Positions 34,607 through 43,193 of a stretch of 64,000 nucleotides of DNA are shown in pieces. How positions within the stretch are numbered: the stretch's first letter is position 1; the number at the start of each line of letters is the position of its first letter. The position numbers and the translations under genes were made by a program. The notes under the pieces were generated by a model. That model was not told the origin of the DNA. It worked only from the letters and a program-made list of their open reading frames with translations, and searched no databases. Origin of the DNA: RUG572 sp964386385 (GTDB taxonomy: Bacteria; Verrucomicrobiota; Kiritimatiellia; RFP12; UBA1067). The DNA is taken from assembly GCA_964386385.1 (NCBI GenBank), contig CAYLRN010000003.1:169748-233747 (forward strand), read 5' to 3'.

Positions 34607-35481
34607 CGGAAGAGCGTTTCATAAAACTGACGCAGCGCGACAACAGGAGCATCTGGATTAACGCCAGGTTCATCGTCACGATCGAGCCCAAGGACGGCGG
34701 CGCGCTCGTCGTGCCGATGGGGGACGGCATGGACTACGAAGTCCGCGAGTCGGCGGAGACGGTCGTCTCCCTCTGCGCCGGCGAGGTCGTCGCCGCGCCG
34801 AAACCCGGCGACGCGCAGAGAAGACAGCAGCAGTCCACGCAGAGGCAGCCGCAGCAGCAGGGTGCGCAGAAGCAGGCGGACCGGCCGCCCGTGCAGAAGC
34901 CGGAATCCCGGCAGCCGCCGCCCGCGCAGAATCCGACCGCCAAGATGGCGGCGGAGGGCGAAAAGGCCGCCGCTGCGGCAGTCGCGCCGGTTGAGAAGAA
35001 GCCCGTCGAGGTGGCCGCCGCGCCTGCCGTTTCAGAGGCGAAGCCGGCGGAGGAGGGGAGCGTCGCGGCGGGGAGCGCGTCAGAGGCGGAGACTGCGCCG
35101 GCGATCGCGGTCTCCCCGGCTCCGGCGGAGGAAGCCGCGGCGTCCGCGGAGACGCCGGCGAAGCCCGCGAAGAAGACGAGGACGCGGACGGCGAGGACGA
35201 AGAAAACCGCCCCCGCATCGGCTGCCGCGGGTGCGCCGTCCGCAGACGCGGAGGCCGTCGCGAAGCCGGGCGTTGCGCAGTCGGAAGACGAGATTCTTGC
35301 AAAGGCGGCGAAACTCGGCTGCCGTTCGCGCACACGTCTCATGAACACGCTGAAAAGCCAGTTCGGGAAGACGGAGGACGCGGCGGCGGCCCTTGTCGCC
35401 GCATGGGCCGAGAAGGGCGAGTTGTCGATCGACGGCAACGGCCATGTCGACTGGAAGAACAGAAAAGGAGTGGCGGAATGA
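34603..35481 (+). CDS. FlbD-like N-terminus, long Ala/Pro-rich linker and helical C-terminal domain
   Basis: The 292-residue protein has three parts. Residues 1-55 (FIKLTQRDNRSIWINARFIVTIEP...) resemble the small FlbD fold, which in flagellar clusters is a free-standing protein of about 60-70 residues. Residues 60-225 are Gln-, Ala-, Pro-, Lys- and Glu-rich and look disordered (QRRQQQSTQRQPQQQ; KKTRTRTARTKK near the end). Residues about 235-292 (ILAKAAKLGCRSRTRLMNTL, EKGELSIDGNGHVDW) look like a small winged-helix or helix-hairpin domain. No flagellar genes are nearby. The function is unknown. ATG 34603 follows AAGGAG; the end overlaps the next gene by four bases (ATGA). Confidence 0.65.
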   Translation: MTEERFIKLTQRDNRSIWINARFIVTIEPKDGGALVVPMGDGMDYEVRESAETVVSLCAGEVVAAPKPGDAQRRQQQSTQRQPQQQGAQKQADRPPVQKPESRQPPPAQNPTAKMAAEGEKAAAAAVAPVEKKPVEVAAAPAVSEAKPAEEGSVAAGSASEAETAPAIAVSPAPAEEAAASAETPAKPAKKTRTRTARTKKTAPASAAAGAPSADAEAVAKPGVAQSEDEILAKAAKLGCRSRTRLMNTLKSQFGKTEDAAAALVAAWAEKGELSIDGNGHVDWKNRKGVAE

Positions 35482-37211
35482 AGAGAATCATCGGATGTTT
35501 GCTGTTTGCCGCGGCGGCGGGGATTCTGCGCGCGGGCGACGTGCTTGACCTGGACGGCAGCTGGCAGTTCAGGTTCGAGGAGGGCAAGGCGATAGAGGAG
35601 ACGGCGGGCGCCGCGTTCGAGGCGACTGACACGATGGTCGTCCCCGGATGCTACGACACGATGCCCAAATGGTTTCTCCGCCGCGGCACGGGCCTCTACA
35701 GGCGGACGTTCACGCTCGACAGGGCGGTGGACAACGCCTGGCTCGTCGTGGACGGGATGGGACTGCGCGGGCAGTTCAAGCTCGACGGCAAAGACCTCGG
35801 CACGCACCCCTATCCGTACGCCCGGCTAGAGCTGGAGACGGGCCCGCTTGCGGCGGGCGTCCACACTCTCTACGCCGCGCTGGACAACCGGTTTGACTGG
35901 TCGACGATGAAGCTGGCCCTGCCGTACTACGACTTCTACTTCTACGGCGGGTTCTACCACGGCGTGAAGCTCTCCTTCGACAACCGGAAGCTCTTCGTGC
36001 GCACTCGCGACTACAGGACGGGCACGGTCGAGATCGAGGCCGTGAACGTCAAGTCCGGCGACTTCCCGGCGACGCTCGTCTTCGACGGGAAGAACGAAGT
36101 CCAGGCGGCGTTCAAGGGTTTCCGCGCAACGGTGAAGGTGCCGGACTTCAAGCTCTGGTCGCCCGACGCGCCGAATCTCCACACGGTGTCCGTCAAGACG
36201 CCTGGCTCCGACGCCGCGGTCCGCGCCCGGTTCGGCGTCCGCGCGGTCGAGGCGAAAGACCGCAAGATCTGGCTGAACGGCAAGGAGATATTCCTGAAGG
36301 GCGTGAACCGCCACGAATCGCACATCGAGTTCGGCGCGGCGACGACGGAGGCGCAGATGGCGCGCGACGTCCAGCTGATCAAGGACCTCGGCGGGAACTT
36401 CGTGCGCGGCGCCCACTACCAGCAGTCGCAGCGCTTCCTTGACCTCTGCGACGAGAACGGCATTCTCGTGTGGGAGGAGTCGCTCGGCTGGGGCAACGGA
36501 CAGGGCTACACGGACAAGAAGGACGTCGAGCTGACAGACCCCGGCTTCATCGCGGCGCAGCTGCACGAGACGAGGGAAATGGTCCGCGCCAGCTTCAACC
36601 ACCCCTGCGTGATCGTCTTCGCGTTCATGAACGAGTGCGGCAGCAAGAAGAAGACCTGCAAGGCGCTGGCGGATCGGCTGATCAAGACGATCAGGAATCA
36701 GGACTCCGGCCGTCTCGTGACGTTCGCCTGCAACACGTGGAACGGCGACCTCTGCCATGAGAACACGGACATTGTGGCGTTCAACACCTATCCCGGCACG
36801 ATTCCGATGTTCCCCGGCCTTCCGGAGGACCTGGCGGAGAAGGTGCGCGAAATGCCCGGCGGCGGCGTCAACGTCATAACGCGCTATTTCCGCGACAAGT
36901 ACCCCGACAAGCCGATCGTCGTGTCCGAGTCCGGCGTCGGAGGGATGTATGGCTACCACGACCCGATGGCCTGCGTGGGATCGGAGGAGTTCCAGGACGA
37001 GTACCTCACCGACCTGCTCGACACGATCTGGAAGAACCCCGACCTCGTCGGCTACACGATCTGGCAGTTCGCGGACAACCGCACGTACCACCGCAACAGC
37101 CGTACGCAGTCCGGCAAGCTCTTCGGCATCAGCATCGCCGGCCTCTTCAACCACCAGCGTCAGCCGAAGAAGTCGGTGGAGACCGTCAAGAGGTACTTCC
37201 GCCTTAAATAG
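35478..37211 (+). CDS. Secreted GH2-family glycosidase (beta-galactosidase/glucuronidase-like)
   Basis: The 577-residue enzyme has a signal peptide (to about residue 20), the GH2 sugar-binding jelly roll (DLDGSWQFRFEEG to about 190), a short immunoglobulin-like domain and a TIM barrel starting at LKGVNRHESH. The acid/base is Glu386 in AFMNECG and the nucleophile is Glu484 in VVSESGVGG. The barrel end has GYTIWQFADNRTYH. The length (about 600) fits the short GH2 group (beta-glucuronidase, beta-galactosidase, beta-mannosidase); specificity cannot be fixed from sequence. It is coupled by ATGA to the FlbD-like gene and lies just after the GH16-GH20 gene, so both may act on one glycan. Confidence 0.9.
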   Translation: MKRIIGCLLFAAAAGILRAGDVLDLDGSWQFRFEEGKAIEETAGAAFEATDTMVVPGCYDTMPKWFLRRGTGLYRRTFTLDRAVDNAWLVVDGMGLRGQFKLDGKDLGTHPYPYARLELETGPLAAGVHTLYAALDNRFDWSTMKLALPYYDFYFYGGFYHGVKLSFDNRKLFVRTRDYRTGTVEIEAVNVKSGDFPATLVFDGKNEVQAAFKGFRATVKVPDFKLWSPDAPNLHTVSVKTPGSDAAVRARFGVRAVEAKDRKIWLNGKEIFLKGVNRHESHIEFGAATTEAQMARDVQLIKDLGGNFVRGAHYQQSQRFLDLCDENGILVWEESLGWGNGQGYTDKKDVELTDPGFIAAQLHETREMVRASFNHPCVIVFAFMNECGSKKKTCKALADRLIKTIRNQDSGRLVTFACNTWNGDLCHENTDIVAFNTYPGTIPMFPGLPEDLAEKVREMPGGGVNVITRYFRDKYPDKPIVVSESGVGGMYGYHDPMACVGSEEFQDEYLTDLLDTIWKNPDLVGYTIWQFADNRTYHRNSRTQSGKLFGISIAGLFNHQRQPKKSVETVKRYFRLK

Positions 37212-37242
37212 CGTTGGACGCCATCCCCGCCCCGCCTTGATT

Positions 37243-37251
37243 TGATATAAT
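37243..37251 (+). promoter_or_regulatory. Extended -10 promoter of the GHL10 gene, predicted leaderless
   Basis: TGATATAAT (TATAAT 37246-37251 with TGn) is followed after seven bases by the ATG at 37259. The predicted start near 37258 leaves about one untranslated base; no ribosome site is present. Confidence 0.7.
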
Positions 37252-37258
37252 CGTGCGC

Positions 37259-39541
37259 ATGAAGACATCCCCGAAACCAATCGCCGTCATTGCCGCCGCC
37301 GCAGTCGCCCTCGTCTCCGCCCTCGCCGGATGCGGACGCGATGGCGGTGTTCCGCCGCCGCCCCCTGCGGGCGATGCGGAGATTCTGACGGCGTGGAGCG
37401 CGATAACGAACGCTGCGGAAGTGGCGCGAACGTTCGGAAAAGTCGGCGCAAGGCTTATCGCGTCGGGCGCGGTGTCGCTTCCGGTGGACTTCGCGCAGCG
37501 TCCGGCCCGCGCCAGCTGGGACGCGCGCGTCCCATGCGACCTGGCGGTGCGCCCCGGAATCCAGTTCGACTTCTGCTGCACGGACCTCGAGCAGTTCTCT
37601 TCGTTCAGCTGCTACTTCAAGAGCGGGGACGGGTGGTACAGCGGCTCGTTCTCTCCGGAGGAGAGCGGCAAGTGGGAGCGGATGACCGTCCTCAAGGCGT
37701 CGTGCCATGTGGAGGGGAGTCCTGACGGCTGGGACAAGGTGTCCGCAATCCGCATTTCCGGATGGCGCGCGGGCGAGGGGAAGGCCGAGTGCGCCGTCGC
37801 GAACATGGCGGCGGTCGGCAGCGCCAGTCCGGACGTCCTCGTCGTCTACGCCGATTCGCTCGCGAAGAAGGAGGGTGCGGAGGCGGGCTACATGAAGTTC
37901 GGCGGGACGGTGGCGTCGTCTCTCGCCGCGATCGGCGTGGAGGCGACGCTTGTGGCGGACACGGACTTGACGGCCGAGTCGGCGCGGGCGGCGAAGGCGA
38001 TCGTTCTTCCGTACAACACGTCGTTCCCGTCGGGCAAGCTGCCGGTACTCAAGGAGTACGTCGAAAGGGGCGGACGCATTCTCGTGTGCTACACCACGTC
38101 GCCGGAGCTGTGCGGGCTTGTCGGCGTGAAGACGGCCGGGAGCGTGAGGCCGTCGGAGAACGGCGGCGCGGCGATCGCCGGCTTTCTCAAGGCGGGGAAG
38201 GGGCTTGACGGCCAGCCGGGCTTCGCGCCGCAGGCCTCGTGGATAACCTGCGTCGTCGCGCCGTCGACGAACGCGGAGGTGGTGGCGGAATGGTGCGACG
38301 GCCGCGGGAACTCGCTGCGCCGGCCGGCGCTCGTGCGGACGGCGCGCGGCCTCTTCATGTCGCACGTCTGGCTTGGCGGAGTGGAGGGCGCTTCGGCGGA
38401 TCTGATGAAGGCGATCGCCTGCGACCTGTCACCCGCTCTTCGAGGCAAGATCGCGGCGCATGAGGGCGAAATCCGCGAAAGGCGGCGGCGCGACGCGGAG
38501 TGGCTTGCGTCCCAGCCGTCGAAGAAGGGCGAATGGCGCGGGTTCTGGTGCCACAGCGCGCGCGGCGTCGGCGGCGGGAAGAACTGGGATGCGTCGATAC
38601 GGATTTTGAAGGAGAACGGGTTCAACGCCGTTCTTCCGAACCTCTGCTGGGGCGGCGTCGCGTTCTACGATTCCGCCGTCCTTCCGAAGCATCCGGACGT
38701 CGCGGCGCGCGGCGACGCCTTTGCGGAATGCATGGCCGCGTGCCGCAAGTACGGTGTCGAGTGCCATGTGTGGAAGGTGTGCTGGAACATGGGCTCGTAC
38801 ACGGCAAAGTCGTTCGAGGAGGCGTTGGCGGCGTCGAACCGCGTTCAGGTGGCGTTCTCCGGCGCGAAGAAGACGCGCTGGCTTTGTCCGTCCCATCCCG
38901 ACAACCGAAGGCTGGAAATAGACGCGATGGTGGAACTTGCGAAGAAGGGACCGGATGGAATCCATTTCGACTACATACGCTATCCCGACGGCGCGACGTG
39001 CTTCTGCGACGGATGCCGCGCCCGCTTCGAGGCGTCGCTCGGCGCGAAGGTGGACGACTGGCCGGGCGCGGTGCGCAAGGACGACAGGCTGCGGCGCGCG
39101 TGGAAGGACTTCCGCGTCGGCTGCATAACGGAGGTCGTCAAGTCCGTCTCCGAGCGGGTGCGCAGGGAGGCTCCGGGAGTGAAGATGTCCGCGGCGACGT
39201 TCAGGAATCCGGAGACGGACCCGCGGGAGGTGGCGCAGGACTGGGCGGCGTGGTGCCGCGAAGGATATCTCGACTTCGTGTGCAACATGGACTACGTCGA
39301 ATCGTCCGCGATGTTCAGAAGCCAGGTACGCCGGCAGGTCGAGGCCGTTGGCAGGGCGAAGGTCCGTCCGGGAATCGGGCTTTCCACATGGATGAACGAC
39401 GGCGGCGACGCGGTGCGCCTGGCAAGGCAGATAATGGCCGCGCGCGAACTGGGCGTTGGCGGATTCACCGTGTTCAACTTCGACAGCCGGGCGGAGCGGG
39501 CTCTGCCGCTTCTGCGCCTTGGCGTCACGAAGGAAGATTGA
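37259..39541 (+). CDS. Lipoprotein with GHL10-type glycoside-hydrolase-like barrel
   Basis: The 760-residue protein has a lipoprotein signal (VALVSALAGC, Cys25). A beta-sandwich module follows (about 40-185), then an alpha/beta domain resembling the ThuA/DUF4350 type (LVVYADSLAKKEG, GGRILVCYT; about 190-400), then a barrel of the GHL10 (DUF187) family at about 420-755: GEWRGFWCHSARG, GFNAVLPNLCWGG, CHVWKVCWNMGS and DGIHFDYIRYP, with Asp and Tyr at the presumed active site. GHL10 members are thought to act on bacterial or host glycans; biochemical data are sparse. ATG 37259 is used because codons upstream lie in the promoter. Confidence 0.8.
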   Translation: MKTSPKPIAVIAAAAVALVSALAGCGRDGGVPPPPPAGDAEILTAWSAITNAAEVARTFGKVGARLIASGAVSLPVDFAQRPARASWDARVPCDLAVRPGIQFDFCCTDLEQFSSFSCYFKSGDGWYSGSFSPEESGKWERMTVLKASCHVEGSPDGWDKVSAIRISGWRAGEGKAECAVANMAAVGSASPDVLVVYADSLAKKEGAEAGYMKFGGTVASSLAAIGVEATLVADTDLTAESARAAKAIVLPYNTSFPSGKLPVLKEYVERGGRILVCYTTSPELCGLVGVKTAGSVRPSENGGAAIAGFLKAGKGLDGQPGFAPQASWITCVVAPSTNAEVVAEWCDGRGNSLRRPALVRTARGLFMSHVWLGGVEGASADLMKAIACDLSPALRGKIAAHEGEIRERRRRDAEWLASQPSKKGEWRGFWCHSARGVGGGKNWDASIRILKENGFNAVLPNLCWGGVAFYDSAVLPKHPDVAARGDAFAECMAACRKYGVECHVWKVCWNMGSYTAKSFEEALAASNRVQVAFSGAKKTRWLCPSHPDNRRLEIDAMVELAKKGPDGIHFDYIRYPDGATCFCDGCRARFEASLGAKVDDWPGAVRKDDRLRRAWKDFRVGCITEVVKSVSERVRREAPGVKMSAATFRNPETDPREVAQDWAAWCREGYLDFVCNMDYVESSAMFRSQVRRQVEAVGRAKVRPGIGLSTWMNDGGDAVRLARQIMAARELGVGGFTVFNFDSRAERALPLLRLGVTKED

Positions 39542-39571
39542 CTTTTCAGGGCAGCGGGAAAGGCGAAAGAC

Positions 39572-41344
39572 ATGGCAATGGTTCATTTGAATCCCACGAA
39601 GATGAAGGACTGGGAGATCGCGGAGGCTGTGGAGGCCAATCTGCGCCCTGCGGCGGACATCGTCGCGGAACTTGGGCTGCGCGACGGCGAGTGGTCGCCG
39701 TACGGACGCATTCTCGCGAAGGTGGACGCCGCGCGCGTGCTGAAGCGCCTTGGCGGCGCGAAGCGCGCGAAGTACGTGGACGTCACGGCGATAACGCCCA
39801 CCGCGCTGGGAGAGGGCAAGACGACGACGACGGTCGGCCTCGTCGAGGGGCTTGGCCTTCTCGGAAAGAAGGTCGTCGGATGCGTCCGCCAGCCCTCCGG
39901 CGGGCCGACGTTCAACATCAAGGGAAGCGCGGCGGGCGGCGGCCTTGCGCAGGTGGTGCCGCTTAGCTCCCTTTCCCTGGGCCTGACCGGCGACATAGAC
40001 GCGATCACGAACGCAAACAACCTGGCGATGGTTGCGCTCAACAGCCGGATGCAGCACGAGCGCAACCACGACGACGAATGGCTTGCGGAGCGCGGGCTAA
40101 GGCGTCTCGACATAGACCCGGACCGCGTCCAGATGCGCTGGGCGATCGACCTTTGCGCCCAGGGCCTGCGCAACGTGGAGATGGGCATTGGCGGACGCCT
40201 TGACGGCTTTGCCATGAAGAGCGGCTTCTACATCACCGTGGCGTCCGAGGTGATGGCCGTGCTGGCGATGTCGGCCGACCTCGCCGACCTGCGCACTCGC
40301 CTCGGAAAGATCGTCGTCGCGCATTCGCGGAGCGGCGCCCCCGTGACGACGCATGACCTCGAAGTGGACGGCGCGATGTGCGCGCTTCTCGTCGACGCGA
40401 TCAAGCCGACGCTGATGCAGACGCTGGAAGGGCAGCCCGTCTTCGTCCACGCAGGCCCCTTCGCGAACATTGCCATCGGGCAGAACTCCGTCGTCGCGGA
40501 CCGCCTCGCCTGTGCGCTCGGCGACTACGTCGTCACGGAGAGCGGCTTCGCGAGCGACATGGGCTACGAGAAGTTCTGGAACATCAAGTGCCGCGCGTCC
40601 GGACTCAAGCCCGACGCCGTCGTGCTCGTCGCGACCGTCCGCGCCCTCAAGGCGCACGGCGGCGCGCCGAAGGTCAAGGCCGGCCTGCCGCTCGATCCCA
40701 TCTACACGCACGAAGACCTGGGGCTCCTGCGGAAGGGCTGCGACAACCTTCTGGCGCACATAGACGTCATCCGACGCTCCGGCGTCCAGCCGGTGGTGTG
40801 CCTCAACGCATTCTACACGGACACTCCTGCGGAACGCGCCCTCGTGCGCGAGGTCGCCGAGGCCGCCGGCGCGACGTTCGCCGTCTCCGACCACTGGCTC
40901 AAGGGCGGTGAAGGCGCGCGCGAACTCGCAGAGGCCGTGATCGCGGCCTGCGATGCGCCGAACTCCTTCAAGTTCCTGAGCGACGTCTCCGAGCCGCTTG
41001 CGGACCGCATCGAGGCGATTGTCCGCGAAGTGTACGGCGGCGACGGCGTGGACTACGAGCCTGCGGCGGCGGAGAAGCTGGCGCGCTGCCAGGCGGATCC
41101 CGAAGTCGCCCGTCTGCCCGTGTGCATGGCGAAGACGCAGTATTCGCTTTCGCACGACCCTGACCTCCTGGGGCGTCCGAAGGGCTGGCGCCTTCCCGTG
41201 CGCGACGTCCTCGTCTACCGCGGCGCCGGGTTCGTCGTGCCCGTGGCGGGCGAGATAAAGCTCATGCCCGGCACGTCCGCATCGCCCGCATACAGGCGCA
41301 TAGACGTGGACGTCGAGACGGGCCACGTGCGGGGACTTTTCTGA
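39572..41344 (+). CDS. fhs: Formate-tetrahydrofolate ligase
   Basis: The enzyme makes 10-formyl-THF from formate, THF and ATP. The 590-residue protein has the phosphate loop ITPTALGEGKTTTTVGL, then FNIKGSAAGGG and the LTGDIDAITNANNL stretch, TESGFASDMGYEKFWNIKCR and MPGTSASPAYRRIDVD near the end, all family signatures. The length is slightly above the usual 555. ATG 39572 follows GGAAAGGCGAAAG; ATG 39578 is an in-frame alternative. With folD at 53.7 kb it provides a formate-based one-carbon supply, common in anaerobes. Confidence 0.96.
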   Translation: MAMVHLNPTKMKDWEIAEAVEANLRPAADIVAELGLRDGEWSPYGRILAKVDAARVLKRLGGAKRAKYVDVTAITPTALGEGKTTTTVGLVEGLGLLGKKVVGCVRQPSGGPTFNIKGSAAGGGLAQVVPLSSLSLGLTGDIDAITNANNLAMVALNSRMQHERNHDDEWLAERGLRRLDIDPDRVQMRWAIDLCAQGLRNVEMGIGGRLDGFAMKSGFYITVASEVMAVLAMSADLADLRTRLGKIVVAHSRSGAPVTTHDLEVDGAMCALLVDAIKPTLMQTLEGQPVFVHAGPFANIAIGQNSVVADRLACALGDYVVTESGFASDMGYEKFWNIKCRASGLKPDAVVLVATVRALKAHGGAPKVKAGLPLDPIYTHEDLGLLRKGCDNLLAHIDVIRRSGVQPVVCLNAFYTDTPAERALVREVAEAAGATFAVSDHWLKGGEGARELAEAVIAACDAPNSFKFLSDVSEPLADRIEAIVREVYGGDGVDYEPAAAEKLARCQADPEVARLPVCMAKTQYSLSHDPDLLGRPKGWRLPVRDVLVYRGAGFVVPVAGEIKLMPGTSASPAYRRIDVDVETGHVRGLF

Positions 41345-41368
41345 TGCCGATTTTTTCTCATTTTCCCA

Positions 41369-41397
41369 TTGCATTCAACGGCGCTAAAGTGTATACT
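41369..41397 (+). promoter_or_regulatory. Sigma-70-type promoter of tRNA-Ser
   Basis: TTGCAT (41369-41374), a 17-base spacer and TATACT (41392-41397) make a good two-element promoter. The predicted start near 41404 is 14 bases before the mature tRNA. The 40 bases upstream are AT-rich for this genome, including TTTTTTCTCATTTTCCC. Confidence 0.7.
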
Positions 41398-41417
41398 TTA
41401 CATCGCTTTTCAACCAC

Positions 41418-41507
41418 GGAAGGGTGTCCGAGTGGTCGATGGTGCAACCTTGGAAAGGTTGTGTAGGCGCAAGTCTACCGGGAGTTCGAATCTCCCCCCT
41501 TCCGCCA
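41418..41507 (+). tRNA. tRNA-Ser (anticodon GGA)
   Basis: Acceptor GGAAGGG (41418-41424) pairs with CCCTTCC (41497-41503), followed by G and an encoded CCA (41505-41507). The anticodon stem CAACC/GGTTG holds the loop TTGGAAA, giving anticodon GGA for UCC/UCU codons. The long variable arm (TGTAGGCGCAAGTCTACC) is typical of serine tRNAs, and the T arm is GGGAG-TTCGAAT-CTCCC. Length is 90 bases. The loop has A36-A37-A38, the sequence context recognised by MiaA, whose gene follows 17 bases later, although not every Ser-GGA tRNA is modified in other bacteria. Confidence 0.97.
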
Positions 41508-41524
41508 GTTGAAAAGGCATTGCG

Positions 41525-42277
41525 ATGATGGAGAGAGAGGCCTACTTGCTTGCGGGAGCCACGGCCAGTGGCAAGACCGCCGCCGCGAACCTTTTGGCGC
41601 GGAGACTTGGCGCGGTCGTGTTAAGCGCGGATTCCATGCTTGTATACAGGGGAATGGACGTTGGCACTGCCAAGCCGTCGATTGCGGAGCGCGAGGAGTT
41701 TTCCATGGGCGGGATAGACGTTGTGACGCCCGCTGAAAGGTTTTCGTCCGGCGCCTGGCTGCGCGCGGCCGCGAAGTGGCTTGAGGGGATTCCGCCGTCT
41801 CGGCCGATGGTGATCGTCGGCGGCACTGGGCTTTACTTTTCGGCGCTTCTGCGCGGGCTTGACCGCGAATGGGTGGAGCCGCCGCCTGAATATCCCGTCC
41901 TGCAGGTGGAGCGATCGGTTCTTCACGCGAGGATAGAGGCGCGGCTTGACGCGATGTTCATGTCGGGGCTTGCCGCGGAGGTAGCCGCGCTCCGGCGCGA
42001 ATATCCGGTGTGGTCCGAGACGGCGTCGGCGGCAATCGGGTACAAGGAGTTCATCGACGGAATGCCTGTGGAGGCGGTGCGGGAGAGGATTCTTGTCCGG
42101 ACGCGGCAGCTGGCGAAGAGGCAGGACACCTGGTTCCGCCACCAGTCGTCGCCGCTGTACGTCCCCATCGGCGCGACTGCGGAGGAGACGGCGGTCGGCG
42201 TCGAGAGGGTCTGGCGCGAGCACGGCCCCTGGCGCATTCGCCTTTCGGAAGATGGAGGAGCGGACGATGCTGCTTGA
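41525..42277 (+). CDS. miaA: tRNA dimethylallyltransferase, compact form
   Basis: MiaA adds a dimethylallyl group to A37 of tRNAs reading UNN codons. The protein has the phosphate loop LLAGATASGKT, ADSMLVYRGMDVGTAKPS, VIVGGTGLYFSALL, AIGYKEF and TRQLAKRQDTWFRHQ, all MiaA signatures. At 250 residues it is well below the usual 300-315. The reduction lies mainly between GLYFSALL and AIGYKEF, where the helical swinging domain that grips the tRNA is normally larger. Two adjacent ATG codons (41525, 41528) are possible starts. The end overlaps the ABC ATPase gene by 11 bases. Confidence 0.92.
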   Translation: MMEREAYLLAGATASGKTAAANLLARRLGAVVLSADSMLVYRGMDVGTAKPSIAEREEFSMGGIDVVTPAERFSSGAWLRAAAKWLEGIPPSRPMVIVGGTGLYFSALLRGLDREWVEPPPEYPVLQVERSVLHARIEARLDAMFMSGLAAEVAALRREYPVWSETASAAIGYKEFIDGMPVEAVRERILVRTRQLAKRQDTWFRHQSSPLYVPIGATAEETAVGVERVWREHGPWRIRLSEDGGADDAA

Positions 42278-43193
42278 AGTGGAGCATTTGCGGATTTCAT
42301 TCCACCGCGACGGACACGAGACCGTGCCCGTCCGCGACGTCAGTTTCACCGTCCCCGAGCACGGCCGTGTCGCGCTTGTCGGCGAGTCCGGATGCGGAAA
42401 GTCCCTTACGGCCCTTTCCCTCCGCCGCCTTTCGCCCACCGACCGCGCCACCGTCTCAGGGCGGATTTCGTTCACCCCTCCTTCGGTTGGTCGCGCCGAC
42501 CCGCTCCGCCGGATCGCGTACGTCTTCCAGAACCCCTCCGACTCCCTCAATCCGGTGATGCGCATTGCGGACCAGATAGCGGAGGCGCTGCCGCATGGCA
42601 TGGACGCCGCGTCGCGCCGCCGCAGGATAGAGGAGCTTCTTGCGCGAACAGGCCTGCCCGACCCGGTCCGCGCCGCCAGGGCCTATCCCTGCGAACTTTC
42701 CGGCGGACAGCAGCAGCGCTGCATGATCGCGATGGCGCTTGCCGCGGAGCCGGACCTTCTCGTCGCGGACGAGCCGACGACCGCGCTCGACGTCACGACG
42801 CAGAAGCAGGTCCTTGAACTCGTCGATTCCCTTGCGGACGAGACGGGCATGGCCGTTCTTCTAATCACCCACAACCTCGGCCTCGTCGCCGGGCGCATGG
42901 ACGAGGTCAACGTCATGTACGCAGGCCGCATCGTGGAGAGCGGCCCCGTCTGCGAAGTCCTCGCCTCCCCACGCCATCCGTACACACGGGGACTGCTCGC
43001 CGCCGTGCCGGCCCTGGACGCGCCACGCGACGCCCCGCTTGCCGACATCCCCGGCACCGTCCCGCCCCCCGACGCCTGGCCGAGCGGCTGCGCGTTCTGG
43101 CCGCGCTGCGCTTTCGCCGGGGAAAGATGCCGCGCCGAACAGCCGCCGGACGTCGCCGCCGGACGCCGCCGCCATGCCTGCTTCCGCACATGA
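42267..43193 (+). CDS. Oligopeptide/dipeptide ABC transporter ATP-binding protein
   Basis: The 308-residue ATPase has Walker A VALVGESGCGKSLTAL, a Q loop near YVFQNPSDSLNPVM, signature LSGGQQQRCMIAMAL, Walker B LLVADEPTTALD and the switch His in LLITHNLG. The C-terminal oligopeptide-transporter domain with SPRHPYTRGLLAAVP and a Cys-rich tail (CAFWPRCAFAGERC) marks it as OppD/DppD type. It would power uptake of peptides or related solutes, but no permease or binding protein is in the window. ATG 42267 lies six bases after GGAGGAG; ATG 42252 is an alternative. The end overlaps the next gene (ATGA). Confidence 0.9.
   Translation: MLLEVEHLRISFHRDGHETVPVRDVSFTVPEHGRVALVGESGCGKSLTALSLRRLSPTDRATVSGRISFTPPSVGRADPLRRIAYVFQNPSDSLNPVMRIADQIAEALPHGMDAASRRRRIEELLARTGLPDPVRAARAYPCELSGGQQQRCMIAMALAAEPDLLVADEPTTALDVTTQKQVLELVDSLADETGMAVLLITHNLGLVAGRMDEVNVMYAGRIVESGPVCEVLASPRHPYTRGLLAAVPALDAPRDAPLADIPGTVPPPDAWPSGCAFWPRCAFAGERCRAEQPPDVAAGRRRHACFRT

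Noticed and set aside
41345..41367. T-rich run after fhs as an intrinsic terminator
   Set aside because: TTTTTTCTCATTTT is present but no stable hairpin directly precedes it; it is better explained as the AT-rich upstream part of the tRNA promoter.
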